Made by a program: the position numbers and the translations under genes. Positions 1 through 11,775 of a DNA stretch of 64,000 bases are shown in pieces. The notes beneath the pieces were generated by a model. That model was given only the letters and a program-made list of their open reading frames with translations. It searched no databases and was not told the origin of the DNA. How positions within the stretch are numbered: position 1 is the first letter of the stretch; each line of letters begins with the position of its first letter. The DNA is taken from assembly GCF_947172395.1 (NCBI RefSeq), contig NC_069108.1, positions 9,311,068 through 9,375,067 on the forward strand, in the 5' to 3' direction. This stretch comes from Bicyclus anynana (lineage: Eukaryota; Arthropoda; Insecta; Lepidoptera; Nymphalidae).

Positions 1-354
1 TATGTTATTATATAAAGTAAAATTATCTATACACATTAGGGACACAATTAGGCACCATATTTTATAATGCATCAAATCAAATCGTACAACTTGTTTAGGT
101 GAAAACTAAGTATGTTCCAAAAACTACACTATTAAATACTATAGTAGCAACAGTTACCTTCTGTATAATAACTTCTGTATAGTATTATTAAACTAACAAC
201 GATAAATAACATACGTATTATCATAAGTGCTTGAAATAAAATGGGCGCTTAGTAGTGGAAGGTTGTTAGTTTGTTACTCTGTGAATAATGTCCAAATTGT
301 TTTTTTTTTTATGTTTTTTTTAATGTTTATATTATTGCATGTTAGCAATAAGAA

Positions 355-550
355 TCTATACTAATATTATAAAGCTGAAGAGTTTGTTTGTTTGATTGAA
401 CGCGCTAATCTCTGGAACTACTGGTCCGATTTGAAAATTTCTTTCAGTGTTAGATAGCCCATTTATCGAGGAAGGCTATAGGCTATATATTATCCTTGTA
501 TTCCTACAGGAACGGGATCTACGTAGGTGAAACCGCGCGGCGTCAGCTAG
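355..550 (+). mobile_element. LEP1-like non-autonomous Helitron
   Basis: Begins TCTATACTAATATTATAAAG, ends GGCGTCAGCTAG, and is flanked by A on the left and T on the right: the TC start, CTRR end and A/T target of Helitrons. No coding capacity. Confidence 0.82.
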
Positions 551-1136
551 TTATTTATAAGTATATTGTTTTAACAAAACTGTTACAACATATTTTATAA
601 AATTTGCATTTAATTTATAAGATTTACATTTAAAAATCAAAATATACAAATATACAATATATCAATAAACGTTTATCCTAATATTAAACCATATGTGAAA
701 ACCCTAATAATAAATAATATACATAATAATATATACGTTTTGTATTTTATACTTATATTGTTAAAAATTAAAAAAAAAAGAAGTAATAAATAAATGAGAG
801 AGAAACAAAAAATAATATACAAATAATAATGAAATCCGTATAATATACAAAATTTTCTGAAATTTAAATATCACTGAAGTCTCAACGTATCGCTATGTCC
901 GATGCGAGGTTCGTCCTTGGCCCCAATACGCGCACGGAAACTCAAACCTTATTCCATTAACCTTAGAGCGTAATTTCGTTCGATAAAGATTGACAGTCTG
1001 TGACTTTGTTCTGACGAGCATTTAGAAAACCTCTGAGTCGTCTATATTCAGGGCTGTCAAAACTTTCAAGATTAATTTCATTAATACTTTTTTAACTTAG
1101 AAGCATAGAAGGGATGATGTTCAACTAGCTATAAGA
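551..1136. other. gene-free AT-rich DNA
   Basis: Nothing recognisable apart from a GC-richer stretch at 895-1030. Confidence 0.5.
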
Positions 1137-1300
1137 GCCTCGAAAGCTCAACGGTAAAGCTCACTCATTACCGAGGGGTGGCGGTTCGATCCCCGCCCCG
1201 TTGGTCTATTGTCGTACCCCCTCCTACAGTCTTTCCCGATTATTTGGAGGGGAATGGCAATATTGATCGTATTAAGCAAAAAGAAAATGGCAAATAATAC
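1137..1300 (+). repeat. SINE-3 (tRNA-derived)
   Basis: AAAGCTCAACGGTAAAGCTC (A box) and CGGTTCGATCCCCGCCCC (B box), followed by the family body (TTGTCGTACCCCCTCCTACA, TTGGAGGGGAATGGCAATAT). A second copy is at 39879-40050. A tRNA gene is excluded because the 3' body is shared between the copies. Confidence 0.78.
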
Positions 1301-2768
1301 TCCTTAAAAAAAATTAACTAGGGCTTAACTTGCTCTAAGAGGCACGAGGTTAGGGAACCCCACCACCAACTTCCCAACTCCTAAGTTAAGAAAGAAAGTG
1401 AAAGAAAGTATTCTAAGAATCTCTTTATAGAAATAATATTCAATATTTCAAAGCCCAATTTAGGTCTTGAACTTTTTATTTTATTTCGGGGGTAGGGGGT
1501 GCCTCTCTCTGGGACAAGACGGGTTATGAGCGACTTACCATTAAAACCCTCTCATTAGCCACCCTAAACGTATTTTGGTAGGCTCCTGGACCTCACTCAA
1601 ACCCCGGTGCCTCCGTTACACTACGCCTCTTAGTGCTCATTTAAGACTTTTTTACTTATTTATTAGGACTTGAACCTAGGACCTTAAATCAATAGTCAAA
1701 TAGGCTAACCACCTTAGAATACTCTCATGTTAAATAAAATCAACATAATCACAATCACTATAAATGTATATTGTATATAATATATCAATATGATAAAAAA
1801 AGAAAAAGATTAAATACCCGATATAGTTCGAAAAAAAATTAAGTACATGAAAAAAATCGATAACGGAAGCCACACCCGAATTAAAAAATAATAGTTTTTG
1901 AGAAATTCAGACCACACAAACATACACATTGTTCGAATATTGAACATCCCTTGTCGACTTTTGTGTTTTAGCAGTCAGTTATAAATATAATTCAAGTCAA
2001 AAAAACTGTCACAAGAGTCGAACCTGGGTATTCTATTCCAATTCATATCAGTCTAGCATGAGAACCAAATCAATTAATTATCAAGTCGAGAATGTATTGC
2101 AAATAGCAAGACATCAATTATTGCCAAATATCGATTTTACTTGTGTTGGCGCCCATCTTGCATTTACATCGTACGATAGTTTGTCGTGATGTGTAAATAC
2201 AAGATGTCGTGTAGTGTTAGAAAATACATAATTTTGCATTTACAATCTGCGATTAAGAGCGCGCAGCGTGTCGGTACGATATGGCTAAAATTCGAAGCGC
2301 AAACGAGACGCAGAATTATGACTTGCACGTGAGTGAAAAGCACGGAGCGATTGACGCGCGACGCAAATTTTATGACGTGAGCGCCAAAACCATTTTTACC
2401 TAATTCCAAGTAAATTAAACAACATAACGAAAACAAAATGGCCATGTTCAAGATATATACCTAATTTTCTATACAAAACAAAAATTTAAGAAAATAAGTT
2501 TGCTTTTCCTGCGATTGAAAGCAAAATGTGAGCAAAACGTGTATTTTTCAAAAAAACTTACTATCGAGAAAAGTTACAAATTGTGTATTTTGTATAGTCA
2601 TAACGAAGCTAACACTTTGAAATATCATTTATCCAAATATCAGGCTCTTAACTTTTCCAGAATCTGAGATCCAGAACCATTTGTAACCACCAAATTACAC
2701 ATTGCACACTCTTAACTGTCGTACGATATGTTGTTATTTGGTTTTGATTAACATGATTTGTAAACTGC
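1301..2768. other. gene-free stretch
   Basis: AT-rich. 1475-1725 is GC-richer with a possible tRNA-like remnant (GACTTGAACCTAGGACC near 1668). 2240-2400 is CpG-rich. The hairpin at 2153 is the only clear structure. Confidence 0.45.
2153..2206. repeat. short hairpin
   Basis: CATCTTGCATTTACATC pairs with GATGTGTAAATACAAGATG around an 18-bp loop containing CGTACGATAG. Confidence 0.6.
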
Positions 2769-2940
2769 CTGACGCCCCGCGGTTTCACCTCCGTAGTTCC
2801 CCTTACAGTGAGAATACAGAGATATAATATAGCCTATGTTGCTCGCTAATAATGTATTTTTCCTTTGGTAAAAGAATTGTTCAAATCGGTCCAGTAGTTT
2901 TAGAGCCTATTCAATGCAAACAAACGAACACTCAATATAG
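2769..2940 (-). mobile_element. Helitron-like element (TTTGCATTGAATAGG subfamily)
   Basis: GACGCCCCGCGGTTTCACCT to ATTCAATGCAAACAAACGAA. Confidence 0.66.
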
Positions 2941-2948
2941 TTATTACC

Positions 2949-3065
2949 TAGTGGACGCCCACGACTTCGTCCGCGAAAAAATTGATGTCAATCTCCCTAC
3001 CCCTACCTTACTCTGCTCGTAAACCTACCCAACTCTACTCTACCCTACCCTACCCCTACCTTAGC
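2949..3065 (-). mobile_element. Helitron 3' end fused to a C-rich CCCTACCCC stretch
   Basis: CTAGTGGACGCCCACGACTT is the complement of a Helitron 3' end. It is followed by AT-poor CCCTACCCCTACC-type repeats, as at 13882 and 23244. Confidence 0.55.
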
Positions 3066-3164
3066 CTTACCGCTAACCCAATTTATATTTGTTTGACGTG
3101 TCATGTTGTGACGCATCAGTACAGAATCGGTATTATACATTTAGTATGGCAACGTTTACACTCA

Positions 3165-3353
3165 TTTTTTATTCTTTACAAGTTAGCCCTTGACTACAAT
3201 CTCACCTGATGGTAAGTGATGATGCAATCTAAGATGGAAGCGGGCTAACTTGTTAGGAGGAGGATGAAAATACACACCCCTTTCGGTTTAGCGGCATCGT
3301 ACCGGAACGCTAAATCGCTTGGCGGTACGTCTTTGTCGGTAGGGTGGTAACGT
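3165..3353 (-). repeat. SINE-1, 5'-truncated
   Basis: Starts at the T-rich complement of the tail (TTTTTTATTCTTTACAAGTT) and ends in the body at GTCGGTAGGGTGGTAAC; the tRNA-like head is lost. Confidence 0.78.
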
Positions 3354-3439
3354 GTTATGGTCATGTGTTATGACATGTAGTGAAGGCTTCTGATGCGTGA
3401 CAACACGACACGTCAGACAAATGTAAATCCGTCTTTAAC

Positions 3440-3575
3440 CCGTCGGTGTCAATCATTATCATGAGCATCTAATAGTGATCGTTACAAAATAAAAACATTA
3501 TCACCCTGCCAACCTACTTCGCAGCAGCGTGGTGGGTCAAAGCTCCATAGGTGGGTAGCTCCACTTCCCCGTACG
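3440..3575 (+). repeat. SINE fragment of the type at 42066
   Basis: ATTATCATGAGCATCTAATA, then CACCCTGCCAACCTACTTCG and AGCAGCGTGGTGGGTCAAAG, parallel to the SINE broken by the LINE at 42255. Confidence 0.62.
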
Positions 3576-3807
3576 AGCTGTACTACTACAAATAGTCCTA
3601 CGACTCCGACACGATACGTACGATCCAATAATGAACTATCTGTGACCCATTTCCGAACGCAAATTCAAATTTGGAACGACACGTCGCTCCATCTGTAGCG
3701 ATCTTTAAAAATGTAATCCGCGAACGTTGGCAGCCATGCGCTGGCGAATAATTGCCGAACAGCGGTGCAGTGGAGTCGAATTATATAATTAATTTAATTA
3801 TTTATTA

Positions 3808-4023
3808 TCCTACTAACATTACAAAGGTGAAAGTTTGCGTGTAAGTATGTTTGTTCCTCTTTTACGCTGCGGCTACTGAAGCGATTTGGCTGAAATTTGG
3901 AATGGAAATAGATTTTACTATGGATTAACACATAGGCTACTTTCATCCCAGAAAAATCCACGGTTCCCGCGGGATTTGTGAAAAACTAAATTCCACGCGG
4001 ACGAAGTCGCGGGCGTCCGCTAG
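3808..4023 (+). mobile_element. Helitron-like element, GTCGCGGGCGTCCGCTAG family, full-length
   Basis: TCCTACTAACATTACAAAGG to GTCGCGGGCGTCCGCTAG. A long-lived lepidopteran family with a GC-rich 3' hairpin (ACGAAGTCGCGGGCGTCC). Confidence 0.8.
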
Positions 4024-4181
4024 TTATATTATATTTATTGAAACAGTGTAACCAACACAGAAAAATATAAATTAAATATTTACTCAATGTATAATTTTTC
4101 AATTGAAGGGTTTTCTTAATTTGTGCCTTCAATATTAAGTCGTTAAATTTTTGTTATGGCATTAATATTTCTTTACATTGA

Positions 4182-4275
4182 CAAAAGGAATTTTTCAAAT
4201 CGGACCAGTAGTTCCTGAGATTAGAGCGTTTAAACAAATAAACAAACAAATACTTCAGCTTTATAATATTAATTT
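4182..4275 (-). mobile_element. LEP1-like Helitron 5' part
   Basis: TTTTCAAATCGGACCAGTAG to TTCAGCTTTATAATATTAAT; the 3' half is missing. Confidence 0.62.
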
Positions 4276-4696
4276 ATCATAAGTTACGGCATCAAGGTGT
4301 AACACACACACTTATACACAATTTTTTGCAATTATAATATTAGTGTGATTGTACTTAGTGATAGACGAATAAATTGCTATTAGAGACGGTATCCGATCGA
4401 AATATTGAAGTTTTATAAATACGGCGCACGTGGGAAGCGGCAGCCGCGCCATCCTCCTCACACGACTGTTCAACTAGAAGTGCATGGAGTCGCTAGTGCT
4501 GCTAGAAGTTTTTGAAATATTAAAAAAAAACACCTATTACAAAGGCTGCTCTTTCCCATCGAGCAAGACCTTAAGGGACTGATGAGGACTCTCTAGTTCC
4601 TGTGAGATCATCAGCCAATAATAAGCAAGACCGTTTAAACCGTGCTGAGAAAGTTAACTGAATATTTCTTTGAAGAATGACAAGCTCGGTTCATTA

Positions 4697-4815
4697 TTGC
4701 CTTTATTAACAACTTATTAAAATAAACATGAAATAAACTGAATAATGTCATCCACCTACTGTATGATATCCACGAAGGGTTGTCAGTAGGCTCAATTTCG
4801 TATATGTCATAACAT
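4697..4815. mobile_element. MITE family C copy
   Basis: Shares TTATTAACAACTTATTAAAA and the core ATGTCATCCACCTACTGTAT with the copies at 11411 and 19225. Confidence 0.6.
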
Positions 4816-4842
4816 ACGATAAAGTTAGTGAGTTATCCTACA

Positions 4843-4906
4843 TGACTTGCACCCAGCACTTTGGGATGTGTTGCCACATTGGCTAACCACTGAACCAAAG
4901 AAGCAA
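4843..4906 (-). repeat. tRNA-like SINE head remnant
   Basis: Complement contains TTGGTTCAGTGGTTAGCC. It matches the fragment at 5324-5378, so the two are diverged copies of one SINE head. Confidence 0.48.
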
Positions 4907-5213
4907 TTAAAATATTATTAATCAACTCTGAGTTGAATTTTTTTTTCTGGAATTTCTTGGAAGAAGGAAAATTTCATTATTTCAATCAATCAATCAATTT
5001 ATTTATTTGCAGATACATGACTAGACAGGTGTTAGATGATGCAAATGGTAAATTTGACTATTTGGCATGCAAATTATTCACTACTATGTATTTTTTAAAT
5101 ACATAATTTATTTGAATATTAATTTAGATATCATTTACAATATTAGTAGTAAACAGTTAGTAGATACATTCCAAATTAAATAATAAAAAAGCTAAACATC
5201 AGACGCATTACAT

Positions 5214-5322
5214 CCCACACATCACAATCTCATACATCACAATCTCACACATCACAATCTCACACATCAAATCTCACAAATCACAATCTCACACATCACA
5301 TCACATTTCACATCTCACATAC
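5214..5322. repeat. 15-bp minisatellite
   Basis: About six copies of ACATCACAATCTCAC with small changes, grading into shorter CACATCACAT units. Confidence 0.83.
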
Positions 5323-5323
5323 A

Positions 5324-5378
5324 GGACCTCTCGATCCAAAGTGACATAGGCGAACCACTGGACCAAAGAGGCAGCCAA
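5324..5378 (-). repeat. tRNA-like SINE head remnant
   Basis: Complement GCCTCTTTGGTCCAGTGGTT resembles an A box. It lies between a minisatellite and a coding-looking stretch at 5380-5561. Confidence 0.48.
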
Positions 5379-5379
5379 T

Positions 5380-5561
5380 TTAACTGGCATTTGCATAAAA
5401 TTTAGCCTATCTGACATACGTGCCTCAAACGTAAACAGATCCAATCGATCAAGATGGCACGCCTCGTCGTTATCTGTAGGTATCTTTAAATAATACAAAA
5501 CAATGTCGCTATCCATGTTCGTTTGATCATTGTAAGCCGATTTCATTGCAAAATATTTCAT
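5380..5561 (-). other. coding-looking open stretch, unknown
   Basis: A minus-strand frame from ATG at 5561 (MKYFAMKSAYNDQTNMDSD...) stays open for 86 codons and is less AT-biased than its surroundings. Its last third (5324-5378) is tRNA-like SINE sequence, so a whole gene is unlikely. I do not recognise the peptide. It could be a degraded element ORF or an exon. Confidence 0.3.
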
Positions 5562-6019
5562 GTACTATAGGTATTTTATGTAATAAAAACCTAAGTATGT
5601 ATTAAAAATCTCATAATGACATGCATACAGTATAATTAAATTAAACTATTGAAATTACTTTACCTTTAATTTGTGGGTTTATTTTATCTGTAAATATTTA
5701 TAATACATACTAGGTATCCTATCCCTCGGGAAAATTACATTTTTCAGTTATATTCTATGTTCTTTTCTCTTGCCAAGACAACGAATAAGCAAAATTTATT
5801 AAAAAAAATAATTATTATAAGTTGAATAGTTACAGCACATCAAACAAACAGACTTATTTATTTTTTCATATTTGTATATATGCATAATAATAAGAGTTAG
5901 CAATACACCTCACGAACCATCGTATCTAGTATCTACCTTGTATTGGTGTCATTGGCCTCGAATATTATTTGCGTGTGTCGTATTAAGTTTTTAAAACTAC
6001 AAAGACATCTAAACTAATC

Positions 6020-6230
6020 TATACCAATACTATAAAGAGGGAAGACTTGATTGTTCGTTAGTTTGTTAGTTAGTTGGTTTTTGTTCCTTTGTTTGCATTG
6101 AATAGGCTCTGAAATTACTAAACCGATTTTTAAAATTATTTCGATAGGAAGCATACGATACCCTTAATAATGGCCCAATTTAAAATATTGCTCGCTCTAG
6201 AAACTTAAGGATATATTTTATGTGTTAGGT
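6020..6230 (+). mobile_element. Helitron-like element, decayed
   Basis: TCTATACCAATACTATAAAG and GCATTGAATAGGCTCTGAAA are recognisable. The 3' end is unclear. Confidence 0.55.
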
Positions 6231-6961
6231 ATCCGCAGAAATGACATGACAGGGAAAATAAACAGATTATTCATCTCGTAACTGTACCAAGCTCTAATAA
6301 CAAGTAGTTATTAAGTAACCATATATAGTTCATATCAGTTTCTACTCTTTATTATTTCATTTTATTTGTAAAAAAGGAACAAAAACCGGCCATGTGCATG
6401 TCGGGCCACGCGCAGAGTAGGGTTCCGTAGATTAAGTTTGCACTTTAACACCGTATGTAATGCACAAAAATACCGATAACCATACTCCACACCATGGTAC
6501 AGACGATGAAAAATTCATTCTCACTTTGCATGTAAGGAAGGAACCCAAAAATATAGGTAATATTGATTTTTTTCTTTCATTCAAGAAATTTTCAACAGCA
6601 AATTTCTAGTTGTTTTTTTGACTTCGAACTTTGTGGTGTTACATCCCCGTTTCTCGAAAAGCATGGTAAGCCATCAGTCACGGCAAATATCAATAATAAA
6701 TGATAATAGTCAGTATAGAGTAAACATTGGAACAGTGTGGTGCGTAGGGTAACGAAGCCTTTTTAGTTTATTTGCTAACATATAAAAAAATAGGTTATCC
6801 TTTAGTTTGGGAAGCGCTGGCCTGCTTATCTCTGTGACCATTAAAAAAGGCATTCACATCGTTCGACTTACAAAATATCATTATTATTACTTTGAGGGAC
6901 ACTCGTCTACAAAAGTGTTGAAGAAAGACTAGAGCAAATAAAAGCGTGATATACAAACATG

Positions 6962-7075
6962 AATATCTATACTAATATTATGAAGCGAAAACGTTTCTTT
7001 AAGCCCGCTAATATCTGAAAATACCAGTCAAATTGTAAAATTGATTTTTGCATACGATAGCTAGATTCATGATGA
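6962..7075 (+). mobile_element. Helitron-like 5' fragment
   Basis: TCTATACTAATATTATGAAG start; only ~110 bp remain. Confidence 0.55.
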
Positions 7076-7440
7076 GGCATGACATGTGTTGTCTTGAGCC
7101 TAAGTTTTTATTAAGGGTGAACAATCAATCATCGAGGCTAAGTAATGTGAATTTCAAATTACAAAGTTTTAGTTAACTAAAACTAGTAGTAGTAGTAGTA
7201 GTTCAACATTTATTTAAATAAATACGTCAGCACTTCTGCTCGCGATTGTACGTCGTTATCAGCTATTTACTCAGAGCGGCCGATAAGATACTCCGCTATA
7301 TAACCCGCACTCGCTTACACACGCGACTTCATTCTATTTGCTGTATATTTATAACCAACTTCGAAAGTGGAAATCAAAATACGCCAAGTGGTATATTAGT
7401 AGTAGTATATTTCATTGTTAAAATGACACTACACACACAT

Positions 7441-7608
7441 CACACTAATATTTAAACGCGAAAATTTGTATGGACGAATGTTTAGGTACGATTTAATTAG
7501 AAATTAGATTATACTGAATTCACACTTGGGCGACTTTTTATCCTGGAAAATGTTGTTCGCGAGATTTGTGAAAACCTTAAATTCAGGCGGGCGAAGTCGC
7601 GGTCCTCA
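7441..7608 (+). mobile_element. Helitron-like element, GTCGCGG family, decayed
   Basis: CACTAATATTTAAACGCGAA to GGCGGGCGAAGTCGCGG. Confidence 0.62.
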
Positions 7609-7615
7609 TTCAGTA

Positions 7616-8713
7616 TATTATAAATGCAAAAATGCATTGGTTTGTTACGATTTTCAAAAATCATTTTATTTTACCATAAAAAATAATGCACAGTGTAAGT
7701 ACGTTATTATCTCAGTATCTAAAAAAAGTACTCAAATTTAATCTAGCTGTAGCAGAATCGTTTTTTTTAATTTTGTTTTTTTTGTTTTTAATTCTGTAAA
7801 GTTATGATTTTTAACTTGCATCACTTGTCACACGTAGTACAATACTATAATATATTAAAATAAATAAAATAATTAGTAATAAATCGTCTCCACGCGTGCC
7901 TGTGTCCTAAGGTCGGAGCGCATCGCAGCAAATGTATTGTGTACTCTAACTAAAAAGTCTTGACCTGTATAACATCACTTTCTTTTGTAATTATAATTTC
8001 ATTTCATTTTCAATTACAAAATTAGACATAAAGTTTTCTACAGTGTGACATTTTACATTACTAAAAACTTGATACATTTGATTTTTTTTTTTAAATTAAT
8101 CTACTACTACTTATGAAATCTACGTTTAGATTTGATTTGTACTTAAATGACTTACTAATAAATAAATGCATTAAGGACAATAAACACATCGACATCTAAC
8201 CCCAAGCGTAGATATATCAAGAGTTTGAAATTGTGTCTGTCAAACTGCTATTAAATTATTAAAACCTTCCTTATTAATAAATATACTAAATAAATTTAAT
8301 TAACGAAAACCCCATCCATGTTAGACTATGAAAATTAGACGGACAAAACCTCCTTTTTCAGTTAAAAACTACCGAACTGTATCTATTGTTTTTGAGAAAC
8401 AAGCCGTAAACATATACGCAGGTCAGTTTTACCAAAATCACGGGTTATCATTTTGCACACTGGAATTTTTACACACGTGCTGAAAAACCTCATTAATTGA
8501 TCGGATATATTTTTTGTAATATCAAAAGGGGATTTTTGTGCACTGGTATTTTTCATCAAAAATCGGACTTGCGCGATAGTAGTTGTGTACAATTGCACTA
8601 TATTTAATCTTAATGTCATCATCATGTCACAATCTGTTACAAAGTTTACAGCCGCGTGTGTACAACCATGTATGTAGATATGACGTCATGTAATGCGATC
8701 TATTATCGTCATT
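7616..8713. other. gene-free AT-rich DNA
   Basis: Low-complexity AT runs and no repeat I can name; the small open frames here look random. Confidence 0.5.
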
Positions 8714-8850
8714 AACTAGCTGTAGTTCCCGGTTACACTTGCACATCCAACTCTTGCTGGGATAACCAAATATACTATACTATAATCTATCTCTATGCAA
8801 AGTTTCATCTAGATCAGTTCAGCCATTTATCGGGACTGAGGAACGAAGAC
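8714..8850 (-). mobile_element. Helitron-like remnant
   Basis: ACTAGCTGTAGTTCCCGG is the complement of a CTAG end. AAGTTTCATCTAGATCAGTT resembles body sequence of a related family. Confidence 0.42.
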
Positions 8851-9364
8851 CCATATTACCTAGTAATTCAACTTTAAATACTAAATAAAATCACAAAAAA
8901 CACTAAATAAAATCACAAAAAAATACTTTTGTAAGTTTCAATGTTTGTTTGTTGCAAACGTGCAAGTGAAAGACTTATTTGATAATACAAAATTGAAGAT
9001 AATCTTGACAGTACTGAAAAAAACAATAATTTATCAAAATCCGTTTATATTTCACGGATTATCTTCAAATTAATTATATTTATGTACACAAATTAATAAA
9101 ATTTGAGTGTCTATTGTACATATATTCAATTTAAGGAAATAACAGCATTTATTAAGTGCATAATTATGCGGTAGCTAACTACTACTAGTAACCATTTTTT
9201 ATACCAAGTATATGTCTGATTATTCCATTCATGTCTGAAATGGATCGATATTAACGAACTTTTACTAGTTTATCTTTACATTCCGTAGACATGGGCCACT
9301 AAAAGATTTATTAAAAAAATAAAAAAAAGATTTTCGAAAACAGCTATTTATTTTATCCATACTC
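8851..9364. other. gene-free AT-rich DNA
   Basis: Contains a short direct duplication (ACTAAATAAAATCACAAAAA, twice at 8879-8923). Otherwise nothing seen. Confidence 0.5.
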
Positions 9365-9545
9365 GATATTATAAATGCGAAAGTCGGTTGCTTTTTTTAC
9401 GGTTGAACCAGAATATGTACATAAGCATATTCTGGTTATAGAAGCAGAAAATGGGCTCCATTTTATTTTGGAAAAATCTGTGGTTTCGGAATCGGAATTT
9501 GTGAAAACGACATTTCAGACGGACATCGTTGCGGGCGTCCGCTAG
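9365..9545 (+). mobile_element. Helitron-like element, GTCGCGG family
   Basis: GATATTATAAATGCGAAAGT to GTTGCGGGCGTCCGCTAG. An internal palindrome (CAGAATATG...CATATTCTG) lies at 9410-9436. Confidence 0.7.
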
Positions 9546-9783
9546 TCTATACATGATTACATTATGTACTCGATCAGCCTTAATAATCGTAATTGTTTTT
9601 ACATAACAAACAATTTACATACGTACAATAAACAACTTAAATCTCAAACAAACAATGACATGATAGCTATAAGAGATTTATTTCGTCATACGTATTACGA
9701 ATATAAACATTATTTATGACATTATGTTTTGTAATATAGCCCGCAGTTCTTATGTCATTATTCTTATACTTGTAATTATAATT

Positions 9784-9990
9784 GGATGAACAAATAGTCC
9801 ACTTGATGGTAAGTGTGAAACCATCGCAAGCAGGCATGCTAGGAACGTTCTACCAAGTGCCCTCTGTGTTCAAACTGAGGCGATGTTAAGCCTCCTGTGC
9901 TTTAAATGGCCGGCATCATTCAGACCTGTGAATAATGCTGGTTTGCGGAAATAAACATAGCGGTAGTGCGTACCTGGTAAGCTTTGTAAA
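9784..9990 (-). repeat. SINE/LINE-like dispersed repeat
   Basis: CACTTGATGGTAAGTGTGAA and the following GC-richer 190 bp resemble a common lepidopteran retroposon end. No coding motif is seen, and the assignment is from memory of the sequence type. Confidence 0.42.
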
Positions 9991-10524
9991 AAGACCTCCA
10001 TTAATGCTAAATTTGAAACCAATCATCGAAATCGGCTTAGTAGTTTAGCCACTACAATGGAACATACTTAAACACAAACTACCAGACTGGCCGTTAATGT
10101 CTTTGTTTAACTTAAAATAGATCCTGTAGATAGAATATATTTTAATTTAAACAAAGTAATACACTATTGTAATTTAAAAGTAATAAAAATAATTCATCGC
10201 AAGTAAAGCTGTACCTACAACCTAGTTCACTTACTAGATACTAAAATAAGATAAAATTCAAGTAAAAATATTACAGCAAGTAATAATAATATCTCGTTAC
10301 TAATTAGCATTCTACACGTAAGTATGAAACAGCGCTGGTGATAAATCACCGGGATAAGTGAATATGATAGGTCAAGGTGCGTTGTAACACTAGTGTTTAG
10401 CTCCCGGCTTTGTCTGCGCGTATCATACATAAATAGTTTAAGGCTCTGTGTACAAACAAATTGATTCGAATGAAAATCGTTTCCTGTAAAATCTAAATCA
10501 TATAATTTGGAATCAAATCCATTC

Positions 10525-11019
10525 TATACTATAGATGAGAAAGTCCGTCTATCTTTTTACTTTTTCACAGCGTTTCCACTAGACTGATTTGGATGAATAT
10601 TGGTAAAGAGATAAATTGAACCTTGGAGCAGAACTTAGGCTTACTTCCCGTAAATATACCTAAATAGAAGGGGACAATATAAACAAGAGTTGAAAGTGTG
10701 TAACAACTTCTTTACTTTTCAAGTAATACTCATTTTGTAAAATGTTGTGTGCATACTTTGAATTAAATATAAATTGTAATGTGATTCGAAAATTAAATTT
10801 CTTGCCCTTAAAAAATTATCGCCTTTATCTTGACTGAAAATCAAGTTACGTTTTTGAAATAGATTTATAGACGATTTTAAATATAAATATTTCAATAATT
10901 TCAAGTTTTATTCACGGTTATTGTTACCTATATAGTTAAATTGTGATGGGGTTGAAAAAGGGATGAAATCGAAGTCTGATTGATTTTATAGCGGAGTAAG
11001 TCGCGGGCGTCCATTAGTA
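10525..11019 (+). mobile_element. Helitron-like element, GTCGCGG family, expanded by an unknown insert
   Basis: Start ATACTATAGATGAGAAAGTC and end GTAAGTCGCGGGCGTCCATTAG are ~490 bp apart, twice the usual length. The middle is AT-rich and unassigned. Confidence 0.5.
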
Positions 11020-11345
11020 TTTCTAATATAATAAAAATACTAAAAAATAATTACTTTTTTTTTCCCCAACCAAAAACAAAAAATGTCCGCAAGTATCAAA
11101 ATGTCACGGGCGCACTACACAATCCCATAACGTACTACACAATTACTTGACGCGCCGCGTATTCGATATTCAACTTCGCTCCGTTTTAATAAGGCTCAAT
11201 TTGGCGTGAGTGCCACGGAATGGTATTAGCGTTTGGTGCAAGTGCGGAATAAGTACCATTCGGATAATTATTATTATTTTATTTATAATTATTTATTTTT
11301 ATTATTTAGCCCTTGACCGCGTTCTCACCTGAAGTTAAGCGATAA

Positions 11346-11742
11346 TCTATACTAATATTATAAAGCTGAAGAGTTTGTCTGTTTGAACGCGCTAATCTCA
11401 GGAACTACTGCTAGCCTATTTACTATTTTGGTTTTTATTATCAACCCATCAAAATAAAAAACAAATCAATTGACAATATGTCATCCACATACTATGATAC
11501 AAATTACAAATGTCATCTGGTACTTACGGTGTATATCATATAGTATGTAGATGACACTTTGTTGTCCACTTCAATAAGTTGATAATAAAGACGAAAATAA
11601 TGAATTAGGCCACTGGTCCGATTTAAAAAATTCTTTCATTGTTAGATAGCCCATTTATAGAGAAAAGCTGTAGGCTATTTATTATCCCCGTATTCCTACG
11701 GGAACGGGAACCGCGCGGGTGAAACCGCGCGGCGTTTGCTAG
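11346..11742 (+). mobile_element. LEP1-like Helitron carrying a MITE, inserted in a SINE
   Basis: Starts TCTATACTAATATTATAAAG and ends GGCGTTTGCTAG. Removing it rejoins a SINE tail between A and T, which gives the exact empty site. Its own sequence is interrupted at 11411-11611 by a foldback MITE. Confidence 0.85.
11411..11611. mobile_element. foldback MITE (family C) inside the Helitron
   Basis: Arms of ~33 bp at the two ends (left GCCTATTTACTATTTTGG..., right ...AAATAATGAATTAGGC) are imperfect inverted repeats. ACTG occurs on both sides. The core has TGTCATCCACATACTATGAT and an inverted partner TATCATATAGTATGTAGATG. Confidence 0.74.
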
Positions 11743-11775
11743 TGCAGTATAAGATGGAAACGGGCTTACCTGGAC

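Larger units (their letters stand above)
11308..11775 (-). repeat. SINE tail split by a Helitron
   Basis: AGCCCTTGACCGCGTTCTCA ends at GCGATAA (11345); the copy resumes at 11743 with TGCAGTATAAGATGGAAACG. Rejoined, the two halves read like the SINE-1 tail (GTGATGATGCAGTCTAAGATGG in other copies). Confidence 0.78.

Noticed and set aside
1137..1210. True tRNA gene
   Set aside because: Box-A/B-like sequences are followed by a conserved non-tRNA body shared with 39879, so it is a SINE.
5214..5322. CRISPR array
   Set aside because: A 15-bp tandem unit without spacers; a minisatellite in a eukaryote.
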